Below, in pieces: positions 47,647 through 58,934 of a DNA stretch of 64,000 nt. A model generated the notes under the pieces. The model was given only the letters and a program-made list of their open reading frames with translations, was not told the origin of the DNA and searched no databases. Source of the stretch: Zingiber officinale (Eukaryota; Streptophyta; Magnoliopsida; Zingiberales; Zingiberaceae); NCBI RefSeq assembly GCF_018446385.1, contig NC_055999.1, positions 80,987,859 to 81,051,858 of the forward strand, given 5' to 3'. The position numbers were made by a program, and so were the translations under genes. The first letter of the stretch is position 1, and each line of letters begins with the position of its first letter.

Positions 47647-47659
47647 TGCTCTGATACCA
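47647..47659 (-). other. primer-binding site of gypsy element
   Basis: The complement reads TGGTATCAGAGCA, a tRNA-Met primer site a few bases inside the right LTR. A partial second copy of GCTCTGATACCA lies at about 47577-47588. Confidence 0.85.
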
Positions 47660-47665
47660 CTAAAT

Positions 47666-50371
47666 TGTCACGCCCCGAAGGAGTCCCTGTCCGAAGAAAT
47701 TTCAGCAGCACCTCCCCTGTACGGGTGACAATCTGAAACATTTATACAAAGCCCTCAGGGCCACATATACCTCGACCAACTCGGCCAGAACAATAATAGT
47801 AATAAAAAAATATAACACAAAGTCATCCACGCAATTTATATCATCAGCCCACTCGGCTGGAACAAAAATCCAAAACACAGTAGAAAAACGATAGAAAACC
47901 AAAATACATGACATGCTAGCCGGCTAGGCTTACACCACACCACAAAACACCACTCCGGAAACAAAACCGAAACACAAGCTAGATACACAAATACCAAAGT
48001 ATAAATGGACAACAGCGAAGACAGATCTTCTGAGGTGACATGGGACCAGCAGACAGGATACTCCAAGAGACACCATAACCAACCTGGTACCTGAAAAAGA
48101 TAGTGTCCAAGGGGGTGAGTTCAATAACTCAACAATATATGCATAGTAAGATATATCTAACAATAATAAACACGGAGTACAACTTCCTAATCATATATAG
48201 AAAATAAACAAAAACGTAATCGAGGAAGCTATACTCACCAGAAATCCTATCCGTAACAAAAGGGTCACAAACCAGACATAATACGCCTCCCGATGATGCC
48301 AAACAAACGATCCACCAAAATACGTAATATAAGTGCAAGAACACAAGCAAATAAATGCAATAAATGACATATGCTGACCGTGCACTCTGCCTACTCTCCA
48401 GTCACCTGTCTCACATACGACGGTGAGACCGAGGGTCATGACAACCGCACGACGCCATCGCCCACGAGTGGCCGAGCGGACGGACGGGAGTACACCTATC
48501 CTCCTACTCCAAATCATAATGGGAGCTCAACGCCTCATCTCCGATACACGACGACGGGAGGATCTCTCACGCTACAACGCACACACTAACCCACGAGTGG
48601 ACCAACGGAGCCTCGACAGAAGCACCCATCGCAACACACCTCCTCGAATATACCACTAACCCACGAGTGGTCGTGTGTGCAGAATGATGTGCTCAACAAT
48701 AATGGAGCCGAAAATCGCACATCATGCAATCATGCGAATGATGCATGACACTAAGCATGGCAATATCCTGTATCAATCCATATATATATATAATGCGTAC
48801 CCTAGTACCAGTAAGTCAAATCCACAGATCTAGGGTATACAGGTCCTCTATGGTATAACAACCTAGGTCCTGAACATATCCACCTCCATAAAATATGTAC
48901 CAACAATATACATGAATCAAAGTAAAAGGGTCTAGGTACACAGACCAGATATGATATAAAAATCCAGAATCTAGTGCTAAACTCAGTAAAGCATGGTATG
49001 CCACTTACCCTAGGAATTAAGGTACTCATGGCAATAATCTCGAGGTATAAACATGGATACGTAACAAGCGACAAAACAGAACATGCTATGGGTATCAAAC
49101 CGTGACATACCAAAGACAAACATGATCATTGCTTGTAGCTATAAAATACTATGCATATCTAATTGACAATATCATAAAAGATAAGTCAAGAGGTACCCGC
49201 CTCCAATAGCAGGTCTAATCCAGTCAAATCCAACGTCAAGACGCTCGTCTCGAATCAGTCCTGTGTCAACCATATAATGTACATTTTTATTTAGCTACAA
49301 ATTTAAACGAATAGCTAAATAAAATCTTCTAAATTAATTTAGGGTAAACCCTAATCATTCCACTACTCGATTACATTAAAACCTACACATGAATCCAAGT
49401 TAACAATTTTTGCTAACACAACTAGCAATCATCTACAACGAAAATCAAGACCCTAAACCTTACCTCAATTCACAGCCAGGGATATTGATGGAAATTGTGG
49501 CCGAAAATCACATCTTTTGCCGATAAACCTAATCGAAGCAAGGTGGAGCTGTGGATTCCCAAAGCAATTACCCTAATAAAAATCATTACATCCACTGCTA
49601 AACATTAGATTAAAATTACTAATGTATAATCCTCTAAACCAACTACTTACCCCCCAAATCGATACTCTTCTTCTAACCGGATCAAGCTTGTTTGGCCGGT
49701 ACAACCTGTCTGGAAACATTTAGCCGAAACAAAGGAAGAGATCTAACACCAGGTGACGGCAGCCGGCTCTAGGGATGAGGAGGAGTGGCGGTGAACACAA
49801 ACTAGGGTAGCTGAGGAGGTCGGCGGCGCCACTGGACTCTCCATAGCGAGGGGCGGCGCCGGCAGTGAAACGAGGAGTCGGCGTCTGCGTCGACCACGGG
49901 AGAGGAAAAAGGGGGAATTGGCTCGGCCGATTAGGGCACGGCTGCGGTAGGCGAAGAAGACGCGAGGAAGATGGAAGGCGACAGTGGATCGGCGATGACA
50001 CTGGAAACTCCACGACAAATAGCGACGGCAGAGGAGAGCTTCGGGCAGTGGCGAGAAGTGGCTGTCGAGGGAGGAAAGAAGAAGAGAAACCACTCGCGAG
50101 AGAAAAGGCAGGAGAAACGACATCGAAGGGGGTTAGGGCACGCACGGGTTCGGCGTGGAGAGGAAGGAAATAAATAAAAAGAAAAAGAAAAAGAAAAGGA
50201 AAAGAAAAATAACTTTTCCTCACTTAAATGGGTAGCCTAAACAGGCTTTTCTCGGGGCTCACTTTTATCCCCGTAAATTCGTCCATACGAGCTCCGAAAA
50301 ATTCTTGAAAAATTTCCAAAAATTTTGAAAAATTCCCTTATTATTATTCACCATTTTTCCGGTATTTTACA
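47666..50371 (-). repeat. gypsy LTR (right, element 5' LTR)
   Basis: 2706 bp. It differs from the left copy by scattered changes and by a segment of roughly 100 bp (about 49815-49915) absent from the left LTR near 42560. Its minus-strand open frame spans 50223-49720. Confidence 0.92.
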
Positions 50372-50376
50372 TATGA

Positions 50377-51191
50377 ACCCATAGAAACTTATTTAGTGTC
50401 ATTCCGAACTCTCTAGGGCTATCTTTCAATTTTTAAAAGTATAACTTAAAAAAAATTTGGGACGAACTTGGAAATTCGTCCCAAATTTTTGATGAACTTC
50501 TGAGTTCATCCCTAATTTGGGACAAATTTCCAAGTTCGTCGCAAAAACAATTTTTTTTTTAAAAAAAAATACGTTTAAAATGCGGAAGATGGACCTAGAG
50601 AGCTCTGAATCATATAAAACAAGTTTCTATGAGTTCGTATCGAGCTCTCTAGGGCCATCTTCAAATTTTTAAACGCTTAACTTAAATTTTGGGATGAAAT
50701 TGGAAATTTGTCCCAAATTTGGGATGAATTTCGCGATGAATTTAAATTTGTTGCTAAAATCCCTAATATTCCCAATCCCTACCCTAACCTAACGCTTTGT
50801 CTCCTCTTCGACCCCTACCCTGACCTAACTCTTTGTCTCCTCTTCTCTTCTCAGCTCGTTGGCGGCGACGGCTTGAAGGCTTCTTCATCCCTTCCAGGCG
50901 CACGATCTCTAGCAGGTAAGGTTCATTTTCTCCCCCTCACTTCTCCAGCATACCGAGTCTACCGCGCTGGCCACTGCCTGGTCACAGCGGCTGATCTTTC
51001 ACGACAGGCTTCTCCATCCCTTCCGAACACGATCTCGCAGGTAAAGTTCATTTTCTCTCCCTCTCTTCTCCAACATACCGGGCGCACCGTGATGGTCGAT
51101 GCCTGTTCATGTAGATTCTTGTTTATTTTTTGAGTGGGAAGTCAGCAGAGAATGAAGTAATCTGGCGAAGAAGGGTTGCAAGTGAGAAAAG
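50377..51191 (+). other. CACTA-2 leader with duplicated splice-donor-like block
   Basis: Subterminal GGGACGAA hairpins to about 50760 are followed by a pyrimidine-rich, leader-like stretch. ACCCTAACCTAACGCTTTG and a close copy lie about 36 bp apart (near 50776 and 50812). A 129-bp-period duplication (50878 and 51007) begins GGCTTCTTCATCCCTTCC and contains CTCTAGCAG|GTAAGG and CTCGCAG|GTAAAG. These look like leader exons of the TNP2 gene; the Sirevirus-like element landed in the following intron. Confidence 0.55.
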
Positions 51192-52243
51192 TGTTGGTGC
51201 GGGTAGCACTAACGGTCTAACCTAGGTTTTGATGAATGACAAATAGGTTAAGTTAGTTTTGTTGTTGTCTGACACTTTGATCGAGTGTGCAGGAGAAGTC
51301 CAGACAGGTCGACGGGCTGACCGGATGTCTGGCACGAAGTCCAGCTAGGTCGACGGGCTGACCGGATAGCTGGCGAGAAGTCCAAGCGGGTCGACGGGCT
51401 GACCGGATGCTGGAGCCGAACCAGGTCGACGGGTCGACCGGATAGTCGAAAGAAAGTCCAGACGGGTCAAGGCTGATCGGACGTCTGGCAGTGAGGTAAG
51501 TCATCGAGGGGAGGATCATGAGGACGCTGCTCGGAAGGGAACATTAGCGCCGATCCGCTTAGATCCATTTCGGATGTAAGTCGAGATCGTGACTAGATTC
51601 CGCTCTCGAAAGACGTAATCTAAGTCATACTATTTGTATTAATTCATACTATTATAAAATGTGCTAACAACTGCTTTGCAGGATATATATTGCCTCTGAC
51701 TAACTTTGTTTTGCAGAAAAGGAGTTTTCGAACAAGGTGGTCCGGCGCTGAGGTCCCCAAGGGATCCGCCCGAAAGCAAATTATATCCAGCCAAGTCGCC
51801 GCCACTGAGCATCTTTATTGATTCCGTGCGCCTAAGGAATCCAAGCGCCCGGAACAACATATAAAAGAAGCCCCAGGCAGGAGCTTCAAAATCAACTTTT
51901 CACATCTGAGAACTCTGAGATTACTCGCTTTGCTGCTCTGCGCTCCAACGACGCTCACAAAGCTCCGACGACACGATCCCGCTCTTTTAAATACCTTGTC
52001 TGTCGGTACAACTTTGTTTTTCTTTTCATTAGCACCTTTTTGTACTTAAATTGTAATTATCCGAATTGCTAGTGAATTGCCCAACGAAAGTACTCAAGGA
52101 GTACAGGCCTTCGAGTAGGAGTCGTCATAGGCTCCGAACGAAGTAAAAAAACCTTGTGTCTACTTTACTTTTCCGCTGCGCTTATACTCGATATTTTCGA
52201 ATCGATATTCACCCCCCCCTCTATCGAATCTAACGGTCCTACA
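51192..52243 (+). repeat. Sirevirus-like LTR (left)
   Basis: 1052 bp. It contains repeats of GTCGACGGGCTGACCGGAT and GCGCCCGGAA words. Compared with the right LTR it has many one- or two-base deletions, especially in GG and CC runs, and lacks one of the CCGGAT repeats. Confidence 0.9.
51860..51866 (+). promoter_or_regulatory. TATA box of left LTR
   Basis: TATAAAA in the context GGAACAACATATAAAAGAAG; the same context is at 59666 in the right LTR. Likely start of element transcription. Confidence 0.65.
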
Positions 52244-52245
52244 AG

Positions 52246-52257
52246 TGGTATCAGAGC
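52246..52257 (+). other. primer-binding site
   Basis: TGGTATCAGAGC two bases after the left LTR, the tRNA-Met primer consensus. Confidence 0.9.
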
Positions 52258-52509
52258 AGGTACCGCTCTGATTTGGTGCAACCACCAATCAGACTGGGGG
52301 TGAAATTTTTTTTCTCTCTTTTTTTTCCGGTCTTCAGTTTTACACTTAATTCCAAACTGGTTTATCATTTTTTTTTAATATTTTTTTTGTTGCAATTAAA
52401 TCTAAATTGGTGCAACACAAATCTAGATTTTTCTACTATTTTTTCTGCCCACACTACTAATCCAAGACCAAGTCTTGGGATATTTTTTGGTTACTTACTT
52501 GTGCACAGG

Positions 52510-54185
52510 ATGTCTCAACAAGAAGGCTTCAGCACAGTACGACCTCCACTCTTCAACGGGGATGATTTTTCGTACTGGAAGAAGCGCATGGAGGTTTACC
52601 TCAAAACAGACTTCGACCAGTGGATGAGCGTTACGAGACCCTACAAAATTCCAGCAGACACCTCAGGGAATATACTGGATCCTGAAGACTGGACAGCAGA
52701 TTTGAAGAAAAAGGCGTCAACAGAAAATAAAGCGATCAACACTCTACAGTGTGGACTAACAAGAGAAGAACTGAACAGAGTCGGTCCACATAAAAACGCT
52801 AAAGAGCTGTGGGACAAATTGATCGAGCTACATGAGGGAACAAGCGACGCCAAGGTAACAAAACGAGACCTGCTTTTAAATAAAATTTTTAATATAAAAA
52901 TGCAGGAAGGTGAAACGGCGAATCAGCTTCACGCGAGGATCAAGGACATCCTCAACGGGCTTCATGCGATAGGCCACCAGATGGAAAATAGAGACTTAAT
53001 AAGGTACACATTAAATGCTTTTCCACGTAATAGTTTGTGGGCATCAATTGTAGATGCCTACAAAATTTCTAAAAATCTTTCTAAGTTAAAATTAGACGAG
53101 CTTTTCTGTGAATTAGAATTACATGAACAAACAAATGCTGGAGCCGAGAAAGGTATAGCTTTATTTGCAGGTTCCTCCAAAGAGAAGAAGAGCAAACCTG
53201 AATATGAAGAAGATTCCGACCAAGACTCCGAAGACGAAGAACACCTGGTGAACTTGGTAAGAAAAATGTTCACCAGGAGAAAAAGGAGCTTCAGCAAAAA
53301 GGACCTTCAAAAGATCAGTTCTCCCTCAGAACAAAGGAACGTGACTTGCTTCGGCTGCAATAAAAAGGGACACTACAAGAACGAATGCCCAAAACTGAAG
53401 TTCGACAAACCGAAGCCAAACAAAAAGAAGGCCCTCAAAGCAACCTAGGACGACTCCTCGGATGAATCAGAGGAAGAAGAGCAGAAACATCAGAGCCACC
53501 TCGCACTGATGGCTCACGAAGCTGAAACAGAAGACGAGTCGGAAGATGAAGACGGGTCTGAACCCGAAACAAGCCACGAGTCCGTACTCATTTCCGAAGG
53601 CCCGAATGAGGTATATTTTAATTTAAACAAAAATTTTTTAGAATTATTTCCTGTTTAAATAGTAAATTAATTAAACTAGAAAATGAAAACAAATCACTTC
53701 TTGAGGAAAATCAAAACCTCAAAGAACAAATAAAAAATTCAAATCCAACTCAAGAACTAACACTTGAGGAGGAGAATTTATCATTAAAAAATGAAATAAA
53801 CAATTTAAAAGAGATGTTAGAAAAATTCACAACAAGATCAAAAAATCTAGACTTAATCCTAAATAATCAAAAAGCATGCTATAATAAAATCGGACTAGGA
53901 TATAAGTCGAATTCAAATAGAACCTTCAAATCATTAATAACCCAATACAAATCAACCAATCTAGCTTGGGTTCCGAAAGCGTGCTTAACCACGCAAATAG
54001 GACTTAATCAATATTATATACCTAAAGAAAAAATACATTATATAAAATCGAATAAACCAAACCAAAATCCAAAATACAAACCTAAATCAAATTCAAAATT
54101 TAAACACTTTAAAAATCAACAAAATTATCACCAAGTTAACCATAACTATAAAAGGAATCGACACAAACCTAAATCCAAAATTTAA
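52510..54185 (+). pseudogene. gag of Sirevirus-like element
   Basis: ATG at 52510 (the longer frame from 52273 reads through leader). Domains: PPLFNGDDFSYWKKRMEVYL and AKELWDKLIELHEG, the UBN2-type gag; an acidic stretch; one CCHC knuckle CFGCNKKGHYKNECP near residue 290. TAG at 53446-53448 interrupts an acidic region that continues in frame to about 53658. After a further break the C-terminal part (53670-54185) has a coiled-coil-like Glu/Asn/Leu stretch and LDLILNNQKACYNKIGLGY, the Gln...GLGY word of Sirevirus gag. It ends in a basic tail. Capsid function is known for the family. Confidence 0.9.
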
Positions 54186-54726
54186 ATTAATGGCCAATAA
54201 TTCAGGGGGAGGCTCCAGAATAGCTGACACCTCCAAAACTAACTTACCCGACAGGGTAACCTTAAACAAACTAACCCGGAAGGGTAATTAGGATTAGAGA
54301 CCAAGTTTAACTTGAATCATGGTACTGGTGAAGTTTTTGGATGATAGTACGTTAGGGAAACTTGAGCATCGCATGTCTAGAAAGATATGGTTTCGATCTG
54401 GTGTATTTGGCCAAGTGGAACTGACCGAAGCTACCCTTAAATGAATCCTAACCAGTTAGACCAAGATTTAGTACTAAGCTCCGTGGATAGGACTATTCGA
54501 AAAACCTCGAAAGGTTGGTTACTACTAATGACGTCCATGTGACTCACCAAGCTTAGAAGTTTATCCGAAGAATGCCTATCTGTGGAGACCAAAGCTAAAT
54601 CTGAATCTAACACAAGTTAAACCAAAACTCCATAATTAAAAATCCAATTTCATCTTACAAAATCATAGGATTCCCTGATTGATAATATAGATCGGGTGAG
54701 ATGAATAAGACTTAAATTTGTTAACT
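54186..54726 (+). other. spacer, possible protease/pol junction remnant
   Basis: Contains CAGGGGGAGG (54203) and short words such as CATGGTACTGGTGAAGTTTTT, but no protease or integrase motif can be read. Pol is lost at or near this point. Confidence 0.5.
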
Positions 54727-56060
54727 CAAAAAAAAAAAAAATTTAATTTTAAACTTAAAAATTAATTTTAATTTTAAACTTAAAAATTAATTTCAAAATT
54801 TTAATTTTAAAACTTCAAAATTAATTTCAAAATTTTAATTTTAAACTTAAAAATTAATTTCAAAATTTTAATTTTAAACTTAAAAATTAATTTCAAAATT
54901 TTAATTTTAAACTTAAAAATTAGTTTCAAAATTTTAATTTTAAACTTCAAAATTAGTTTCAAAATTTTAATTTTAAACTTCAAAATTAATTTCAAAATTT
55001 TAATTTTAAACTTAAAAATTAAGTTTAAAATTCTAAACTTAAAAATTAATTTCAAAATTTTAATCTTAAACTTAAAAATTAATTTCAAAATTTTAATTTT
55101 AAACTTAAAAATTAATTTCAAAATTTTAATTTTAAACTTAAAAATAATTTGAAAATTTTAATTTTAAACTTAAAAATTAATTTCAAAATTTTAATTTTAA
55201 ACTTAAAATTTTTTTCAAAATTTTAATTTTAAAAACTTCAAAATTAGTTTCAAAATTTTAACTTTAAACTTCAAAATTAATTTCAAAATTTTAATTTTAA
55301 ACTTCAAAGTTAATTTCAAAATTTTAATCTTAAACTTAAAAATTAATTTCAAAATTTTAATTTTAAACTTAAAAATTAATTTCAAAATTTTAATTTTAAA
55401 CTTAAAAATTAATTTCAAAATTTTAATTTTAAACTTCAAAATTAATTTCAAAATTTTAATCTTAAACTTAAAAATTAATTTCAAAATTTTAATTTTAAAC
55501 TTAAAAATTAATTTCAAAATTTTAATTTTAAACTTAAAAGTTAATTTCAAAATTTTAATTTTAAACTTAAAAAATTAATTTCAAAAATTTAATCTTAAAC
55601 TTAAAAACTAATTTCAAAATTTTAATTTTAAACTTAAAAATTAATTTCAAAATTTTAATTTTAAACTTAAAAATTAATTTCCAAATTTAATTTTAAACTT
55701 AAAAAATGAATTTCATTTTTAAACTTAAAAATTAATTTCAATTTTTAAACTTAAAAAAATTAATTTTAATTTTCAAACTTAAAATTTTTTTTTCAAAATT
55801 CTAACTTTAAACTTAAAAAATTAACTTTAATTTTAAACTTAAAAAATTAATTTTAATTTTAAAACTTAAAAGTTAATTTCAAAATTTTAATTTTAAACTT
55901 AAAAAATTAATTTCAAAATATTAATCTTAAACTTAAAAATTAATTTCAAAATTTTAATTTTAAACTTAAAAGTTACTTTCGAAATTTTAATTTTAAACTT
56001 AAAAAATTAATTTCAAAATTTTAATTTAAACTTAAATTTTTTTTTTTAACCTAATCTCTA
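54727..56060. repeat. AT-rich 33-bp minisatellite, about 40 units
   Basis: Unit TTAATTTCAAAATTTTAAT then TTTAAACTTAAAAA, repeated with variants over 1.3 kb. Because 33 is divisible by three the minus strand stays open in two long stretches (55121-54807, 55550-55215) encoding a repeated Lys/Ile/Phe/Leu 11-residue unit. This is a by-product of the repeat, not a gene. Units at the right end (after 55700) are shorter and more diverged. Confidence 0.95.
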
Positions 56061-56091
56061 AATCTTAAAAAAAAAAAAAAGTCAAATACTA

Positions 56092-56344
56092 GGGGCGGGC
56101 GCCCCTTGTATTACCCTCCGGGGCGCCCGGAAGGGGATCCGGGCGCCTCGCTCAAAATCAACCCCGGGCGCCCGGAGCTCCCTATAAATAGGGGGCAGCA
56201 GGCGCCCCCAAAACTTGCCACAAACTCCTTCACTTTTGCCAAGGTTCACTTCGAACCTCAGTGCGAAAGTATTTTAAATCAAATTTTCTTGCGGTGAAGA
56301 CGCTGTTGCGATTCAACCGAGGTCGTCAGATCTATATTTTGTCG
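56092..56344 (+). promoter_or_regulatory. GC-rich palindromes, TATA box and leader before accessory ORF
   Basis: An abrupt change from AT-rich satellite to GGGCGCCCGG-type palindromes (56092-56210). Then TATAAATA at 56183-56190 in the context CTCCCTATAAATAGGGGG, then about 150 bp of leader to ATG 56345. GGGCGCCCGGA also occurs in the right LTR just before its TATA box (about 59515-59665), so this block may be a displaced copy of LTR promoter DNA. Spacing fits a plant core promoter. Confidence 0.55.
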
Positions 56345-57603
56345 ATGGATCCTCGGTAAATCTTCTTCCCCTATCTGAAAATTTATTAAAATTTGTCTTC
56401 TCATGTTTTCTTAGAATATTTTTTTTAATATACAGTAGGAAATGAACAAATACTGGTGCTGGACCCTCTAATTCTAGCACTGACCCTAGGGTTCCCACAG
56501 ATGAACTAAGGATTAAGTTTGAGTCAACTGTTTATAAGGCCATTAGGACTACCTGCATAGATAGATCGTTCTTTCTAGGTTCATGTCCCTCCGTTATAGA
56601 GGTTATAAACCACTATAACTTAAAAAATCTTGTCGAATGTACTAGTCCAGTAAACATAAGTCTGTGTGCTGAATTTTGCAATAACCTAGTGAAAGTAGAC
56701 GATCTCACCTATACCACTAGGGCAGCGGGTACTGATATCACATTTTCCCCTACGACTATCCGAGAGTTTTTAGATTTACGTCCATCTACTTGTTCTTTTG
56801 TGTGCTATCCTCCCAGGGATCTACCATTCGGAGATCCCTACTCACATATTACTCTTGATACGATTTATTCGTATTTTTTTGGGAGAGAGCGAGATCCCAC
56901 TGTGACCCAGTTTAGGTCGGTAGAACTTTGAGTCCAGGACTACACTCTTTATAGGGTATTAGTCCTTTGCATTTTACCACTGACTACTCGAGACATCGCT
57001 GTGATGCGCCCATTCCATTCAGTTTTACTCTATGCCCTGAGTCATAGGTTAGACATTGACATCAGCCTACATATCTTCTCCACCATTATCTACTCGGCTG
57101 GATACATGACTGATAGACGAGTTCACATGCCATTCTGTCACATTCTGACAGCCTATATGTCCTCGTTGCACATTGATGTCACTAGAGGAGACATTGCCTA
57201 TATGATCGAGTTCGATGTTATAGCAGCTCGGAACTTCTCCCTAGCTGGTATCCACGTAGATAGGGATGACGGGACTATGTCTTGGCGGAGGGGGGCACAG
57301 CACTAGCCCGATCCAGACGCACAGGTGGACGAGTTCATGCTTGCACTGTTTCCAGAGGAAGCCGCACCGGCTCCACCACCGCCCCCAGCACGGGCACCAC
57401 GTCACGCTCCCCACACTCTAGCCGACCGTATGACCGGACTAGAGAGAGCCATGGCGAGTCTCCAGCAGGAGAACTCTGATTTTCATCGGGACATACGGCA
57501 AGAGGTTGCCGAGTTACGAGCTGCCGGGGAGACCCGACACACTGAGCTGATGGCGCTTCTCCGATCCTTGAGATCTGGACCACCCCCTTCATCATCTCAG
57601 TAG
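56345..57603 (+). pseudogene. accessory (putative plant transposon / env-position) ORF with intron
   Basis: ATG 56345 begins an 11-base first exon, with donor GTAAAT at 56356 and acceptor ATATACAG at 56435. The frame is kept across the splice. The body has RIKFESTVYKAI, TFSPTTIREFLDL and MRPFHSVLLYALSHRLDID, resembling the putative-plant-transposon-protein domain (PF20167 type) found beside plant retroelements. The C-terminus is proline-rich (EEAAPAPPPPPARAP) followed by a Leu/Glu coiled coil (MTGLERAMASLQQENSDF). Three stops interrupt it: TGA 56443-56445, TGA 56929-56931, TAG 57304-57306. Its position and tail recall the env-like ORF reported in some Sireviruses. Function is unproven. Confidence 0.7.
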
Positions 57604-58934
57604 ATTTAGTTATGACTCACTTCTGTAGCTACACTACCTGTAAAAGATTTTGGATCTATCTAGTGATATTTTAGACTTGCATTGATTATGTTCTATCTTG
57701 GTAGCCTAGGAATTTTGAATTTCAGAAATATTTTCAAAGATGATTGTTTTTAACTCATAGGTTCAAACATGTGTCAGCTTTCAAAACTTTCCATTTTTAG
57801 ATTTTAAAAACAGTTTTGGCATTAGACTAGTTTTGAATCCTTAGAAAGCATGTACCCATAGGACTAGTTTTTGAGCATCTCACCAACACCTTAGGCTTAC
57901 CTTGCTTGTGTTTGACAAACATAGAAAGGGGCGAGATGCATATGCCAACTGTCTGGACTTAAGATGCGTATTTCAGTGCATCAGCATAAGTCTGGACGTT
58001 AAATACAAATCAGACAATAATCAGATTAAGATCATCAGTCAAGTCAAACACTGACTGCTTATAATCACCTTAATCTGACTAACCAAGTGAAAGCTACCAT
58101 CTTCTGATAGTTAGTTAGTACCTAATTGGTTAGACAGCTGTTTAATTTTAAGTATCAAGTTCAGGGGGAGAAATTAATTAAAATTTTGTGTGTTTGAAAA
58201 ATGCTTTTGTACATCTATTTTAAAACTAACTTATTTTTAAAACACCAGTTTTCAAAAAGTTAAATTTAACTAAGTTTAATCCCACCTAATTTTTAAACCT
58301 GATTTTAAAAGTTGAATATTGCAAATTTAAACTTATTCAGTTTTGTAACATATGCTTGAAAATTCAACTTTCCAAACTTAGCTTTTATCAAATTAGCCTT
58401 AAAAATTTATTTTGGCAAAAATTTTACTTCTTGAAAAATTATTCTTACTTGTTTAATTTTTGCTTTGTTTTGAAAAATCGAAGTTGAAAATTTACCTTTT
58501 TGAAAAGTAAATGTTACTTAAACTTGAAAAGTAAATTTGAAAAACCTGATTTGAAAAATTTTTACACACTTGAAAAGTTAAACTTGATTAACTTTAAATT
58601 TATACTTTTCAAAATTCAACTTGTCTCTCCCAAGTCAACTTGACTATTTTTTAACTTGGTGTTAAAAATTGTATTTTTATCTTTCAATTTTGAACCAAAC
58701 TTAGATATGTTTCAAAATTTGATTACTTTTTACAGTAACTCTACACTATGATTGTTTACCCTTGCTTATTTTTTTTGATGAATGCCAAAGGGGGAGGGTT
58801 AGGTGGTTAAGTTTGCTAAACCAAATTGAAAACACTAAAACTAACTTTAAAACCGATGTACCTGTTTTATTTAATTTTTTTTGCGTCCTTTCACTAACTT
58901 AACCAAGTTGTCATTCCATCAAAAAGGGGGAGAT
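57604..58934 (+). other. AT-rich 3' interior with repeated purine tracts
   Basis: No coding. GGGGGAG occurs at about 58165, 58787 and 58925. The last, AAAAAGGGGGAGATTAT, is the polypurine tract abutting the right LTR. Confidence 0.75.

Larger units (their letters stand above)
40393..50371 (-). mobile_element. Ty3/gypsy retrotransposon, internally deleted
   Basis: LTRs 40393-43020 and 47666-50371 start TGTCACGCCCC and end GGTATTTTACA, with exact TATGA duplications (40388-40392, 50372-50376). The primer site at 47647-47659 and the purine tract next to the left LTR (complement of TTCTCCCCCACT) fix it on the minus strand. The interior retains the end of reverse transcriptase, RNase H and integrase. 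Gag, protease and most of reverse transcriptase are missing and are replaced by non-coding, partly repetitive DNA. It inserted 17 bp from the end of Pack-CACTA-2. Confidence 0.92.

Noticed and set aside
54807..55550. Two minus-strand frames of 104 and 111 codons with repeated Lys/Ile/Phe/Leu units
   Set aside because: They are the 33-bp minisatellite read in an open frame; no start context, no domain, and composition alone explains them.
56345..57603. Calling the accessory ORF an envelope gene
   Set aside because: Position fits, but I see no signal peptide, transmembrane helix or cleavage site; only a neutral accessory label is supported.
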